Assembly (NCBI GenBank): GCA_028335825.1
Contig: JAIOKI010000005.1
Coordinates: 372,001 to 436,000 of the forward strand
DNA length: 64,000 nucleotides
Reading direction: 5' to 3'
From: Nosema muscidifuracis
Lineage: Eukaryota; Microsporidia; Nosematidae
A program made the position numbers and the translations under genes. Below are positions 29,734-40,072 of the stretch, piece by piece (position 1 is the first letter of the stretch; each line of letters starts with the position of its first letter). The notes beneath the pieces were generated by a model. The model was given only the letters and a program-made list of their open reading frames with translations. It was not told the DNA's origin and searched no databases.

Positions 29734-30085
29734 TTGATCAAGACTTAAGATATAATTTTATAAATAATATATTTAATTTTATTAGTGATGTATTTTAAAT
29801 AATAATATATTTAATTTTATTAGTGATGTATTTTAAATAATAATATATTTTTTTTATTAGTGATGAATTTTATATAATAATATATTTTTTTTATTAGTGA
29901 TGAATTTTATAAAATATTATATATAAATTAAATTATAAAAGTATTAATTTGCTAATTAAGATTTAATTTTGTTATTATTATTATTATTTTTTTAATTAAT
30001 ACTGACTTCCAATCTTACTCATCATTTAATGATCAAAATTTGATTTATTTTAAATTATAAAAAAATAAAAAATTTAACCCCCAAT
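29734..30085. repeat. About 47-bp tandem repeat
   Basis: AATAATATATTTAATTTTATTAGTGATG with a following TATTTTAAAT recurs four times between 29762 and 29915; AT-rich sequence follows up to the CCCCC before the DBP2 ATG. Confidence 0.75.
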
Positions 30086-31639
30086 ATGTCTTACGGAACT
30101 AATAGCGATAGATCTAACAATAGAAATAGAAGACCTAAGAGAAATGCAAATGATGAAGGAAATAGTTGGTACGGAAAAAATTCAAAGAAACCATTTATTA
30201 ATAATGAAAGCAATGGATGGGGATCTAGTAAACCAAAAGGATGGACTCCTCATAGTTATGCACCTACTCTTTCTTTTGAAGCTACTGAACCTCAACCAGC
30301 TGTAGAATTTAATAAAAATTTCTATAAAAAAAATACTGATCTTTCAGAGAGAGAAGTTGAAGAATTTAGAAAACTTCATGATATTAAGATCTTTGGTAAT
30401 GTTCCTCACCCATATACTAAATTTATTCATACTCCTTATGATAATGAAATCTTAAACTCTTTTACTAGAAAAGGATTTACTGGTCCAACTCCTATTCAAG
30501 CTCAAGGATGGCCAATGGCTCTGACAGGAAATGATTTGGTAGGAATAGCTCAAACAGGAAGTGGAAAAACTTTGAGTTTTGTTTTACCAGCTTTAGTGCA
30601 TGCTAAAGATCAACAACCTCTTAGATCTGGTGATGGTCCAATAGTTTTAGTTTTGGCGCCAACTAGAGAGCTTTGCTTACAAATTAAGGATGTTTTCGAT
30701 GAATATAGTAGATTTTTCAATTTAAGAACTACTGCTGTTTATGGAGGAGTTTCTTCCTATACTCAAAAGAAAGATATTAGTATGGGATGTGAAATTGTCG
30801 TTGGATGTCCAGGGAGATTAATTGATTTGAATGAGCAAGGAATTCTTCATTTTAATAGAGTAACCTTCTTAGTATTAGATGAAGCTGATAGAATGCTTGA
30901 TATGGGATTTGAACCACAGCTTAAGAAGATTATAGCAAAAACTCATCCTGAACGTCAAACTTTGATGTGGAGTGCAACTTGGCCAACTTCAGTTAGAAGA
31001 TTAGCTGAGAGTTACATGACTGATTATGCTCAACTTACAATTGGAAGTGAAGATTTGAAAACCAATGCTAAAATTAAACAAGTTGTTTCTGTTGTCAGAT
31101 CAAATGAAAAAGAAGATATGTTGATCGAATCACTTTCAGAGAAAAAGAATGAGAAAATTATCATTTTTGCTAATACCAAAAAGATGTGTGATAATTTAGA
31201 ATATACGCTTATTAAAAAAGGATTTAAAGCTATCGCTATACACGGTGATAAATCTCAAAATGTTCGAGATCGTATTATCACCGATTTTAGATCAGGATAT
31301 AAAAATATTTTAATTGCTACTGATGTGGCTGCAAGAGGTTTAGATATTAAAGGTGTAATGCTAGTCGTTAATTATGATTTCCCAAATAATATTGAAGATT
31401 ACGTTCATAGAATTGGACGTACTGCTAGAGGTAATGTCGCTGAAGGATTATCTCATTCATTTTTTACTTATGAAAATAAAGGATGTGCAAATGAATTAAT
31501 TAAAATGCTTAGAGAAGCTAATCAAGAAATTAGTCCTAAGCTTAGAGAGATGGCTTCGTCCGGTAGAAATGGTTATTCTAATGGTGGGTATAATAGTAGA
31601 GGTGGAAATTATAGTAGATCGTATAAGAGTTGGTATTAA
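30086..31639 (+). CDS. DBP2: DEAD-box RNA helicase, DBP2/DDX5 type
   Basis: 517 residues; start supported by aaCCCCCaat. All helicase motifs are present in order: Q-motif (GFTGPTPIQAQGWPMAL), I (AQTGSGKT), Ia (PTRELC), II (DEAD in LVLDEADRMLDMGFEPQ), III (SAT), IV (IIIFANTKKMCDNLE), V (IATDVAARGLDIKGV) and VI (YVHRIGRTARG). A short Gly/Ser/Asn/Tyr-rich tail (RNGYSNGGYNSRGGNYSRSY) remains of the RGG tail. The N-terminal extension has Trp-containing repeats. It unwinds RNA in mRNP assembly, ribosome biogenesis and mRNA decay in yeast. Confidence 0.96.
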   Translation: MSYGTNSDRSNNRNRRPKRNANDEGNSWYGKNSKKPFINNESNGWGSSKPKGWTPHSYAPTLSFEATEPQPAVEFNKNFYKKNTDLSEREVEEFRKLHDIKIFGNVPHPYTKFIHTPYDNEILNSFTRKGFTGPTPIQAQGWPMALTGNDLVGIAQTGSGKTLSFVLPALVHAKDQQPLRSGDGPIVLVLAPTRELCLQIKDVFDEYSRFFNLRTTAVYGGVSSYTQKKDISMGCEIVVGCPGRLIDLNEQGILHFNRVTFLVLDEADRMLDMGFEPQLKKIIAKTHPERQTLMWSATWPTSVRRLAESYMTDYAQLTIGSEDLKTNAKIKQVVSVVRSNEKEDMLIESLSEKKNEKIIIFANTKKMCDNLEYTLIKKGFKAIAIHGDKSQNVRDRIITDFRSGYKNILIATDVAARGLDIKGVMLVVNYDFPNNIEDYVHRIGRTARGNVAEGLSHSFFTYENKGCANELIKMLREANQEISPKLREMASSGRNGYSNGGYNSRGGNYSRSYKSWY

Positions 31640-33385
31640 GAATTAATAAACAGTTAAAAATAATTTGAGGAGATGAGTGAATGTGTGAATAAATAAATTT
31701 TAGATTTCGCATTCCTTGTTTCTGTTGTCGTTTAAATTTTAATTTAAAAAGTGAAATGTTTAAAAGTAACAAAATAATATTTTATTAATGTTTTATAATA
31801 TGAAATAAGTCAGTGTTTTTACTTATTTTGTTACACAATGTCTTTATAAAAAAGTAATTGCTAATTATAAAAATTGCATTTTTAATGAGAAATTGTAAAT
31901 TTTTTATTGACATAAAATATCTTTATATTTACATTTATAAGTGAAGCCCTAAGACTTTTAAAGCGCAATATTGTAAGATGGCTCATTTTCACTTTATATT
32001 TAATATTATTTTAACATGCACTATTAATGTTTTATTTATCAGTGGGGTTTTTGGTAGCCTGATGGGGTTTCATATTTACTAATTAGCTTTTTTGGTATAT
32101 TATTGTCTAAACTATTTGCTCCCGAATTTTTTTAATTTGCACGTGCGTATGTGAAGTTTACTTACATAAGAATTCCAACATGTGCAATCGTTTCCGACCC
32201 AAGTCTTCGTCGACTTTTTATTGTCATCTTAAGCATTATGGATTGATTATAAGCTTAAATTAGTTCTTCTATCTTTAATCTCGTCCTATAGACCTTATGA
32301 AAATTTGTCAATATACATTACCATGTCATCAAATACAGAATAACTCTAATTTTGTACTTATTTAGTAAAACACAATGATCGGCTAGCAAGTCATATTTAT
32401 GCTTTTTCTCCATATTTTTTGTTTTCAAAACTAGTTATTTCAATTTAAGCAATTTGTACCTCTTTTTAGTCTTATCTAAAGTAAAGATATCTGGCTTGTT
32501 ATATTTTACTTGTATATCTATTTTATGCTCGTATCGACTTTTATTTTAACATTTTTATCCACATATAGTCTTTAGCTGAATGATTTATTATTCTTTGTGT
32601 AAATGTTAACTCATAATTTCGATATATTTATTAATTAATACATTTTAGTGCTTACCTTTGTCTTCTTAATAATCGTAAATTAGCATTTTATCGCAATAAG
32701 TTGCCATATGATCAACAGCTTCATTTTTTTCATTGATCTAAGAAGATGTTTCTGTATTAAAGAAAGCATAGTGCTTACCATCTATTGGTGATATATTTAA
32801 TTTTGACAGTTAAGTTCAAGAAATTTAAATTTATTTTGGCTGAACCTTTTATAAATTCTAAGAGTTAAATATATCTTTCTCTAAATTTTTATAGCTATAA
32901 TTTTCAATATATAGTCTTTTTAAGAAATATAACGATCTTATATCAAGAATTACCATAGAAATTTAATGTATTAATTTTTTATTTTGAGATTATTTTCACA
33001 CATTTTATATCTAAATTAAGGAACTTTATTAGACTTAATAGACCATTTACATGATATTAGATCAGGTGTTATTTAATATATTACAATTTATTATAAAGAC
33101 ATATGAAATATAAATATACTAGAATTAGTGATTAAATTGCAAGAGAAAATATGATTTTTGAAGTATATTTAGTTTTAGGATATTCCATAATAATTAAAAT
33201 AAAGAATGGATTCTTGTATGATACTATAAATAATAAATAGTAATCTTTTGATAAAAAAGACAATATAAGGATTTTCAATATAGTTGTGTCAATATTAACA
33301 GCTTTACATATACATAAATTTTGCATGCAATATGCATTTAAAATACCTCTTGAAAATATTCGACAAAAATTAATATAAGTATTTA
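31640..33385. other. Long gap holding a LINE fossil
   Basis: 1.75 kb without a live gene. Its base composition is visibly more mixed than other gaps (more C and G, few tandem repeats), as expected for once-coding sequence. The recognisable part is listed separately; 31640-31950 and 33000-33385 show no clear homology by eye. Confidence 0.7.
31950..32990 (-). mobile_element. Fossil non-LTR retrotransposon, C-terminal endonuclease part
   Basis: The minus strand retains scattered coding blocks, interrupted by many stops and shifts. In order: KLNISPIDGKHYAF (near 32780), EAVDHMATYCDKML (32680-32722), YNKPDIFTLDKTKKRYKLLK (about 32450-32505), KKHKYDLLADHCVLLNKYKI (32345-32400), VILYLMTW (32320-32345) and AYNQSIMLKM then SRRRLGSETIAHVGI (32160-32260). 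This set follows the end of site-specific LINE ORFs: a Cys/His motif, then a PD-x-K-type restriction-like endonuclease, as in R2/CRE-like elements and as I remember from microsporidian retroelements. The reverse transcriptase is not visible here, so the copy is 5'-truncated and old. Confidence 0.75.
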
Positions 33386-35065
33386 TTATAGCATTTTTAC
33401 CATATATGGACCCTCTAAAGAATATCCAAATTTTTCATAATATTTCCTTGTTCCTACCCCGGAGATTATGGCAAGTTTATTTGATTTGTGTTCATCTCTT
33501 GCTATTCTTTCTGCTTCATTAATTAATAAACTTCCATATCCTTTGTGTTGAAATTTACTGGTATCTTTCTGATCAATACTGACTGCAGATCCATAAACAT
33601 GAAGCTCTCTTATAATAGATGCATTATTGTTATTCACTTGTTTATTGTAAATAATCTTATAATCATCAAATTCCATATCTTCAAATTTATTTGTATTAGT
33701 ATCTTTAAGTTCTTCTCTAAAAGTCTCTCCACTACATTTTCTTAATCTCAAAAGACCAATTAAAACATCTTGCTTGACATCTTCATAACTCAAAAATGTC
33801 TCCCATCCTTTATTCGCAGCATAGTCACGTCGTACTAGTTCTGGATTTATTGTGTCAAGTTTTTCATGAATATCTTTTATACCAATCTCTCTTGTTCTTA
33901 CATCCCTACATCTTGTTTTATAATCTTTCATTCTTGCTAGAGCGAGTTCTCTAATATTACCATGCTCTACTCCCGAGCTTACTAATGTCATAGGAATATC
34001 TCTTTGTACCCTGTAAATCCTTGTCCAAGGAGGAACGTATGAAAGAATTCGTGCTAAGAAATCGATAAGTTCATCTGGCGAATAATTTTTATATTTTTCA
34101 TTCTTCCATAGCTCGTAAAGACCAGTACCCTTGATAACGAGAGTCGGGTATATTTTTAAACCATCACTTCTGAATCTTGGGTTATCAAAATACTCTCTAA
34201 ATTGTGCCAAATCTCTTTTCCACCCAACATTTGGTAGATTAGGCATCATATGGCTAACAATTTTATACCCTGCATCTTTCGTCATACAAAATGATTCGCA
34301 AACACTTTCGACAGTATGTCCACGATTTGTGTCAAAAGCCACGTCTTCGTATACACTTTGTACACCAATTTCTATACGAGTGCATCCGTATAGAAGCATC
34401 TTATTAAGATGAGATCTACTACAATAATCAGGTCTAGTTTCTATAGTTATTCCTACACATTTCTGTTTTGATTCTGCACCTACTTGTACAGCTTCCTCAA
34501 CTGTAGATGAATTATGTCCACTAAGAGCATCGTGCAATTTCGATATAAAATCGTTTTTATAAGAATCTGGCAAAGACATAAAAGTACCTCCCATGATGAT
34601 ATATTCGACTTTATCTGTATTATGTCCTAGACTTTTTAGTTGACGAAGTCTTTCTCTAGATTGCTCATAAGGATCGTATCTAGCACGAATAGCTCTCATA
34701 CTGGTTGGTTCATATCCAGTATAAGACTGTGTAGAATATTCAAATTCTGAATCTGGACCACCTGGGCAGTATATACAAATATTCCCTGTGAGTGCTATAT
34801 GAGGACATCTATGTGGTTTGCACATAACAGCAACTACAGCCACTCCTGAAGCTGTTCGTACTGGTTTAGCTTTCAATTTTGATATCAGATCTTTGTATTC
34901 ATATGGAATACATGAAATAATATCAACAATACGTGGTGTGTTATGTAATTTATATTTCTTACACATTTTTGATGATATATTGTTAACATTGATAACTTTC
35001 TCTTGTTTGTATAGTTTTATTATCTCGTTAGCTATTTCGTTACATGCCACTAAAAAATTCGACAT
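33386..35065 (-). CDS. ELP3: Elongator catalytic subunit ELP3
   Basis: 559 residues, normal length. The radical-SAM cluster is C87-x9-C97-x2-C100 in [20 protein letters not shown], followed by the Elp3 signature [17 protein letters not shown] and [13 protein letters not shown]. The GNAT half ends with [18 protein letters not shown] and [17 protein letters not shown]. It carries out the first step of cm5U/mcm5U formation at wobble uridines of tRNAs, using acetyl-CoA and SAM. The start ATG follows a CCCC shared with the divergent neighbour. Base composition is higher in GC than its neighbours, in line with strong conservation. Confidence 0.97.
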   Translation of the reverse strand: MSNFLVACNEIANEIIKLYKQEKVINVNNISSKMCKKYKLHNTPRIVDIISCIPYEYKDLISKLKAKPVRTASGVAVVAVMCKPHRCPHIALTGNICIYCPGGPDSEFEYSTQSYTGYEPTSMRAIRARYDPYEQSRERLRQLKSLGHNTDKVEYIIMGGTFMSLPDSYKNDFISKLHDALSGHNSSTVEEAVQVGAESKQKCVGITIETRPDYCSRSHLNKMLLYGCTRIEIGVQSVYEDVAFDTNRGHTVESVCESFCMTKDAGYKIVSHMMPNLPNVGWKRDLAQFREYFDNPRFRSDGLKIYPTLVIKGTGLYELWKNEKYKNYSPDELIDFLARILSYVPPWTRIYRVQRDIPMTLVSSGVEHGNIRELALARMKDYKTRCRDVRTREIGIKDIHEKLDTINPELVRRDYAANKGWETFLSYEDVKQDVLIGLLRLRKCSGETFREELKDTNTNKFEDMEFDDYKIIYNKQVNNNNASIIRELHVYGSAVSIDQKDTSKFQHKGYGSLLINEAERIARDEHKSNKLAIISGVGTRKYYEKFGYSLEGPYMVKML

Positions 35066-35086
35066 AATAGGGGTTTAAATTTTTGA
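35066..35086. promoter_or_regulatory. 21-bp divergent promoter with one shared C4/G4 tract
   Basis: Only 21 bases separate the ATGs of ELP3 (minus) and the WD gene (plus). The tract at 35070-35073 reads CCCC four bases before the ELP3 ATG and GGGG thirteen bases before the plus-strand ATG. An AAATTT-like element (tttaaattttt) lies between it and the plus-strand ATG. All signals for both genes must lie here or inside the coding regions. Confidence 0.6.
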
Positions 35087-37090
35087 ATGATTGGACCAGT
35101 TGAGTTAGATACTTGTGGTAAGTTTTTGTTTAGCAGTGTGATTAATAAAGTATATAAAGATGATGATAATATTCTGGATGTTGAGTATAAAATTACTGGT
35201 ATTCGTGTGCAAGAAGATTGGCTAATTATCTGGGGAAGACATGATATTACACTCTATAACTTAAATAATGAAAAAATAAAAACATTCAGTTTTAATTATA
35301 TGATTTCTGATGTTTGTATAGATAATGGTAAGTTTTATATAGGTACAGTTTGTGGGAAGATTATTTGTGAAGATGGTAGACGAATAGATTTGAATACTAA
35401 AAGTATACAGTCGTTAAAATTTTTTAATTTAAATGTTGTAACAGGAAATTACGATTTTGTTTTTATTATGTACGAAAATGTTTCATATACTTTTCCAATA
35501 CACAAAGGTAGAGTTTTCGATGTAGTTATTAATAAATATGGGTTTGTAAGTGCAGGTGAAGATAGACGAGTTATTGTTATTGACTCTGAAGGAGGTTGGG
35601 TCATCCAAGAAACAAGAAATTACGTTATAAAATGTTCAATCTATAAAGATTTTGTATCTACTATAAACAAAAATGGAACTTTTAAGTTATACAAAAATAG
35701 AAGTTTGATTTATAAAAAAGAATATTCTAGTAACTGTCTAAACAGTACATTAATTAATAAAAAGCTATATCTAGGATTGTGCAATGGTATAATAGACAAA
35801 GTAGATCTTAAAATCTCACCTAATAATTTTAAATACGTTGATATAAAATTTATATTAGATTGTCTTAATAAAAATAAATTTGAACAAGTACCAAATGAAA
35901 AAGAAAAAATTAAAGATAAAAATAATGACCATACAAACATATTCAATAGAATTTATACTTATCAAATAAACAAGAATAAGATTATTTTATATAAAAATAA
36001 TAAATTAAAAAAAGAAATTTTAGTAAAATATCCTATATCTATTAAAGATGGACTTATCGGTACAAGAAATGGATGGTTAATATACAGAAAAAATGGATTA
36101 AAGATATGTGATGAACCAATTTTAAGTTTAGAAAAAAATAAGAGAAATATTTTAGTACACACATCAACAAGAATATTTATTGTAAAATTAGAAAAAAAAA
36201 TAAAAAAAACTGATAGAATATGTGGATCTATTAAAAAGAATCAAAATATGGAAAATATTTACGAAACGAAATCTTTTCGTAAATTTTATCGTTACATTTC
36301 TACCGATAATTCATTTAGAGAAATAACTTGCGGAATGTCTTTTAAAGAATTTTTGGTATGTGGTACAAATGAAAATAAGATCTTTTTAGTAAGAAAAGGT
36401 CAAGTAATTGATTTTTTATATATAAAAGGATCTTTATCTTCTATTACCAAATCTAAAAATATGATTTATTTTTCTACTTTGGATGGATACCTGCTAACAT
36501 GCAGAATATACAAAGAAAAATTGTATATTTGTGATGAAATAAAAAATGATTACAAAATTATCGATATATTTTATAAGAAACAAGTTTATTTTATAGATAG
36601 TGGTGGAAACTTGAAAGAATATTCTGATCAGAAGATTTTACTGATAAAAAAATTTAGTAAATATCTTACTAAACTTATAATACATAAAAATATATTTTAT
36701 TGTACTACATCTGATGGATGCTTTATAATTCATGATAATATAAAAAAATCTACATTAATTTATCAAGTAGATACAGCTCCAATTCACAGTCTTTCGAAAT
36801 CGAGTGATTTTTTTATATTTGGTGGTGATTCACATTACGTCTATAAATTTTATATAAAAAAACAAACTTTAATTAAGAAATTAGAACATTCTTCTTTTAT
36901 TAAAGACATTTGTATTATGAAAAACATCTTCTCAATTTCAAATGATTGTTTTCTAGTACAATGGGATAAGAATTTAGTAAAAATAGCTAAATATAAAATT
37001 TTTATTGATTGTCCTAATAGTTTAGTCATAAATAATTCGGTTTGCTACGTTTTAGGTTATGGAATACAAGAAATAAACTTAATAAATTAA
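35087..37090 (+). CDS. WD40-repeat protein, possibly WDR6/TRM734-like
   Basis: 667 residues built from beta-propeller blades with weak WD signatures. The clearest is HKGRVFDVVINKYGFVSAGEDRRV (about 140-165), which has the H-x-G...SxxxDR shape typical of WDR6 (yeast Trm734/Rtt10). Others are ITGIRVQEDWLIIWGRHDI at the N-terminus and SSFIKDICIMKNIFSISNDC near the end. WDR6 directs 2'-O-methylation of tRNA position 34 by Trm7; head-to-head pairing with ELP3 would fit tRNA modification, but the propeller is too divergent to be sure. There is no membrane segment. A GGGG precedes the ATG. Confidence 0.5.
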   Translation: MIGPVELDTCGKFLFSSVINKVYKDDDNILDVEYKITGIRVQEDWLIIWGRHDITLYNLNNEKIKTFSFNYMISDVCIDNGKFYIGTVCGKIICEDGRRIDLNTKSIQSLKFFNLNVVTGNYDFVFIMYENVSYTFPIHKGRVFDVVINKYGFVSAGEDRRVIVIDSEGGWVIQETRNYVIKCSIYKDFVSTINKNGTFKLYKNRSLIYKKEYSSNCLNSTLINKKLYLGLCNGIIDKVDLKISPNNFKYVDIKFILDCLNKNKFEQVPNEKEKIKDKNNDHTNIFNRIYTYQINKNKIILYKNNKLKKEILVKYPISIKDGLIGTRNGWLIYRKNGLKICDEPILSLEKNKRNILVHTSTRIFIVKLEKKIKKTDRICGSIKKNQNMENIYETKSFRKFYRYISTDNSFREITCGMSFKEFLVCGTNENKIFLVRKGQVIDFLYIKGSLSSITKSKNMIYFSTLDGYLLTCRIYKEKLYICDEIKNDYKIIDIFYKKQVYFIDSGGNLKEYSDQKILLIKKFSKYLTKLIIHKNIFYCTTSDGCFIIHDNIKKSTLIYQVDTAPIHSLSKSSDFFIFGGDSHYVYKFYIKKQTLIKKLEHSSFIKDICIMKNIFSISNDCFLVQWDKNLVKIAKYKIFIDCPNSLVINNSVCYVLGYGIQEINLIN

Positions 37091-37137
37091 TCAGAAATTT
37101 TGTGTCTTCATATTACATTTTTAGAATTTTTTTCTAA

Positions 37138-39147
37138 TTAATCTGAAAATCTGTGTCGTCTTAAACGTATCTTTGGTCCAATATCAGTAGAATTATCAAT
37201 ATTATTTCTTCTTAATTTTTTCACTAATGAATTATTTTTATCTTCATTACTTTCACTTGATTCTTTCTTAATAATTTTCCTTTTAAGTTTTCGTTTTTGG
37301 TAATGAAAAAATTCTAAACCTTCGTCTTCATTATTATCATTTCTTCTTAATCTTATACATCTCGGTGCAGGAGGAATTTCAGGAGTTTCAACATAATTTC
37401 TTCTTAATGTTATTGGACTTTTATTATCTATAGATCTATTTGTTTCTCTAAATCCTCCACGTCTTCGAATTACCAAATCTTCTTCACTAGATTTATTATC
37501 AACTGTAATTCCAAAAGTTGAATCAGAAGAATCAGAACTGTCATCACTCATTTCTTCGCTGCTTAAACTTCCTTCTTCTAATTCATGATTTACATCATTT
37601 TCCAATATAAAATCACAATATTTTCTTTTATATTTTATCTTATCTAAATATTTAGAAGAAAAATGTTTAAATCCTGCATCTTCTATCATAACATTTCTTT
37701 TATTACTTATTGCTTTTAATTTGTATGGGACTAATTTCCAGTCTTCATTAATATTTCTATTACTATCAGTGGTATACTCATTTTTACATTCCTTATATAA
37801 AATATCATTAGTACCTGTAAAATGTTCAAAATCTGAAAGAAAAAATTGTTCCTTAATTTTATATTTTTCTCTATTTAATCTATAAATTTTTACATTTCCT
37901 ACCTCATCACCTATTACGAAACTTTCTCCATCATTTGAAAATTGACAATCATTTACATTAAAATTAATTTTTTCCGAGCTAATAAGCTTTTCAAGATAAA
38001 AAAATTTCAAATATTGACCATAGTAAGCAAATACATTATCAATGGGATGTGGACAAGCTATTCCCATTTCATCAACTTGAATTACATATCTTAAAATACG
38101 TTCAGAATATATTCTAATTTTAAGATCAGAACATACAACGACTATATAATTATTTTTTAAATAGCACATATTTTCTATTGTACAAGTTTCTTCCATATCT
38201 ATTTTAATAACATTCTTTCTCCAATAACCTGGAATATTTTTAGATGTTTTATGAAAATTTCCGTTAGATGAAATTCCATCATAAAAAAATGTCCATTGAA
38301 TTAACCAATTATTACATCCTGCTGCAAATTTTAAACAATCTTTTGCTGCACAAATTGTTTGAACAGGATATCCATTAGTTTCAAAAACAATACATTTTTC
38401 TAAATTTAAAGTATCTAATAAAATTAAATAAGGCCAATAACCTGCTCTTAAAAAAAATCTTCCTCCATCAGTTATACAAATTGCCTTATATGGTTCATCT
38501 ATAGTAAAATCATTTTCTTTTTCTTCTATAATTCCTTCTAAATTAAATTTATAAACTTTTACTAAACCATTACTTAGTATAATCACCAAATTATATGTAT
38601 CAATTTCATCAAGAACTTCAAAAAACTCGGAGAAAGTTACTCCTATATGTGCTCGTATAGTAAATCTTACTTTTAAAGTTTTTAAGTCCCAAATATTTAC
38701 TATACCAAAAAAATCACAAGATGCTACTAATTTACCGTCCTTACTAAAACATAAATCATTAACAAGATTTCTATGTCCAATACAACAATGAATAAGAAGA
38801 CCAGTATCAACATCCCAAAATTTTATCATTCCATCAGTCCCACCGGATAAAACATGTTTACCTGTGTTATCAAATGCAATTCTCTCAATTTGACCTGAAT
38901 GCCCCATAAGATCCCCAGAATGTGTGTACATGTACTTGAGATGCTTGTATTGATCAAAATAATCAAAATTAAAAGTATTTCTTGTTCTGTACTGGTAGGT
39001 TCGTACATATTCATGAAAATTCTTTATATTTGATTTTGTAAGCATATTTTCTATACCCTCTTGAAGATCTTTGTCATCGATGTTTATGTCTTTTTTCAGA
39101 GCTTTATGGAAAATCTCTTGAAGATCTTTATTTGAATTTATTTGCAT
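37138..39147 (-). CDS. BRWD/PHIP-like WD40 protein without bromodomains
   Basis: 669 residues from the ATG at 39147, preceded by CCCC at 39154-39157. The propeller starts with LMGHSGQIERIAFDNTGKHV and LSGGTDGMIKFWDVDTGLLI, then SKDGKLVASCDFFGIVNIWD, the pattern of BRWD/PHIP proteins (GHxGxIYRIxFDxTGxxxxTGSDDGLVKIW in outline). After about eight blades (to about 440) the tail is acidic (SSEEMSDDSSDSSDS) and then repeats a LRR/RLRR-type basic motif (ITLRRN, IRLRRN, LRRNN, IRLRRHRF). No bromodomain is visible. A chromatin role is inferred from the relatives only. Convergent with the WD gene before it, 47 bases apart. Confidence 0.6.
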   Translation of the reverse strand: MQINSNKDLQEIFHKALKKDINIDDKDLQEGIENMLTKSNIKNFHEYVRTYQYRTRNTFNFDYFDQYKHLKYMYTHSGDLMGHSGQIERIAFDNTGKHVLSGGTDGMIKFWDVDTGLLIHCCIGHRNLVNDLCFSKDGKLVASCDFFGIVNIWDLKTLKVRFTIRAHIGVTFSEFFEVLDEIDTYNLVIILSNGLVKVYKFNLEGIIEEKENDFTIDEPYKAICITDGGRFFLRAGYWPYLILLDTLNLEKCIVFETNGYPVQTICAAKDCLKFAAGCNNWLIQWTFFYDGISSNGNFHKTSKNIPGYWRKNVIKIDMEETCTIENMCYLKNNYIVVVCSDLKIRIYSERILRYVIQVDEMGIACPHPIDNVFAYYGQYLKFFYLEKLISSEKINFNVNDCQFSNDGESFVIGDEVGNVKIYRLNREKYKIKEQFFLSDFEHFTGTNDILYKECKNEYTTDSNRNINEDWKLVPYKLKAISNKRNVMIEDAGFKHFSSKYLDKIKYKRKYCDFILENDVNHELEEGSLSSEEMSDDSSDSSDSTFGITVDNKSSEEDLVIRRRGGFRETNRSIDNKSPITLRRNYVETPEIPPAPRCIRLRRNDNNEDEGLEFFHYQKRKLKRKIIKKESSESNEDKNNSLVKKLRRNNIDNSTDIGPKIRLRRHRFSD

Positions 39148-39153
39148 AAACAA

Positions 39154-39157
39154 GGGG
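39154..39157 (-). promoter_or_regulatory. CCCC start signal of the BRWD-like gene
   Basis: taCCCCttgttt precedes the ATG at 39147; the TTG two codons upstream is not needed. Confidence 0.6.
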
Positions 39158-39646
39158 TACAGTTTTAGATAAAAAAAATATCAAATGGAATTTGAAATTG
39201 TTGAAATAAAATAAAAGAACAAATTAAACTAAAAAGAAAAAAATTGGATACATTACGAAAAAAATATTTTATGTGTTAAACAATATAGAAAATTATTTTG
39301 AATTTAATAATTGATGTTTTTAAAAAATATTTTTATGTGTTAAAAAAAATTACGAATTATTTTGAATGTAATAATTGATGTTTTTCAAAAAATTAGATAT
39401 ATCACGAAAAAAATACTACGAATTATTTTGAATGTGAAAAGAGATGTTTTTTAAATTATTATAGAAAAATTAATCAATAAAAATATTTTATGTGCTAAAA
39501 AAATTACGAATTATTTTGAATGTAAAAAGAGATGTTTTTAAAAAAATTAGATACATTACGAAAAAAATATCATAAAGAAAAAAAGCTGTCTTCATAAAAT
39601 AAATTATTAAAATTCTTTAAGTTTAAAGCAATTTTCTACCCATAAA
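39158..39646. repeat. Tandem repeats, TTACGAATTATTTTGAATG family
   Basis: From 39240 to 39570 a unit of about 75-95 bases recurs four times: TTAGATACATTACGAAAAAAA, ATATTTTATGTGTTAAA, TTACGAATTATTTTGAATGT, then AATTGATGTTTTTAAAA. Divergent gap. Confidence 0.7.
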
Positions 39647-40000
39647 ATGAAAATTTTTGTACAAAGCATTTTTAAATGTAAAAAATGTCCTTTTAATACA
39701 ACAACATCTCTAAAAGCTAATGAATACAAAGAAATCAAATCCGATTACAAAATATCACTTGTAGAGAAATTTTTAATAAGCGAAGAAGGTCAAGATTTTT
39801 TAAAAAAGTTACAAACTCAATTTGATTTTATAACTGACACTGATATCGTTGAATGTTTATCCAGTGAGAATATTAGAAAATTACTTTTTGAAATTGATGT
39901 TTTAGATGGACATTTGAACTGTAACAACTGTGGACTTATTTATCCAATAAAAGAATCTATATTGGATACAGTAAACTGTATTGAACCAAAAATAAATTAA
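39647..40000 (+). CDS. TRM112: Methyltransferase activator TRM112
   Basis: 117 residues (family about 120-135). The zinc-binding knuckles are C11-x2-C14 (FKCKKCPF) and C92-x2-C95 (LNCNNCGLIYPIKESI); the latter with YPI is the TRM112 hallmark. The helical insert between them is kept. TRM112 stabilises several methyltransferases: Trm9 (wobble U34, downstream of Elongator), Trm11 (tRNA G10), Bud23 (18S rRNA) and Mtq2 (eRF1 glutamine). The start is supported by taCCCataaa. RPL23 follows 72 bases later on the same strand with its own CCCC signal. Confidence 0.93.
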   Translation: MKIFVQSIFKCKKCPFNTTTSLKANEYKEIKSDYKISLVEKFLISEEGQDFLKKLQTQFDFITDTDIVECLSSENIRKLLFEIDVLDGHLNCNNCGLIYPIKESILDTVNCIEPKIN

Positions 40001-40072
40001 TTAGAATACGAACTTTAACATTTCACTAAGTAAAATTTTTAAATATTTTTCATAAATTTTTTAGCCCCAAAA

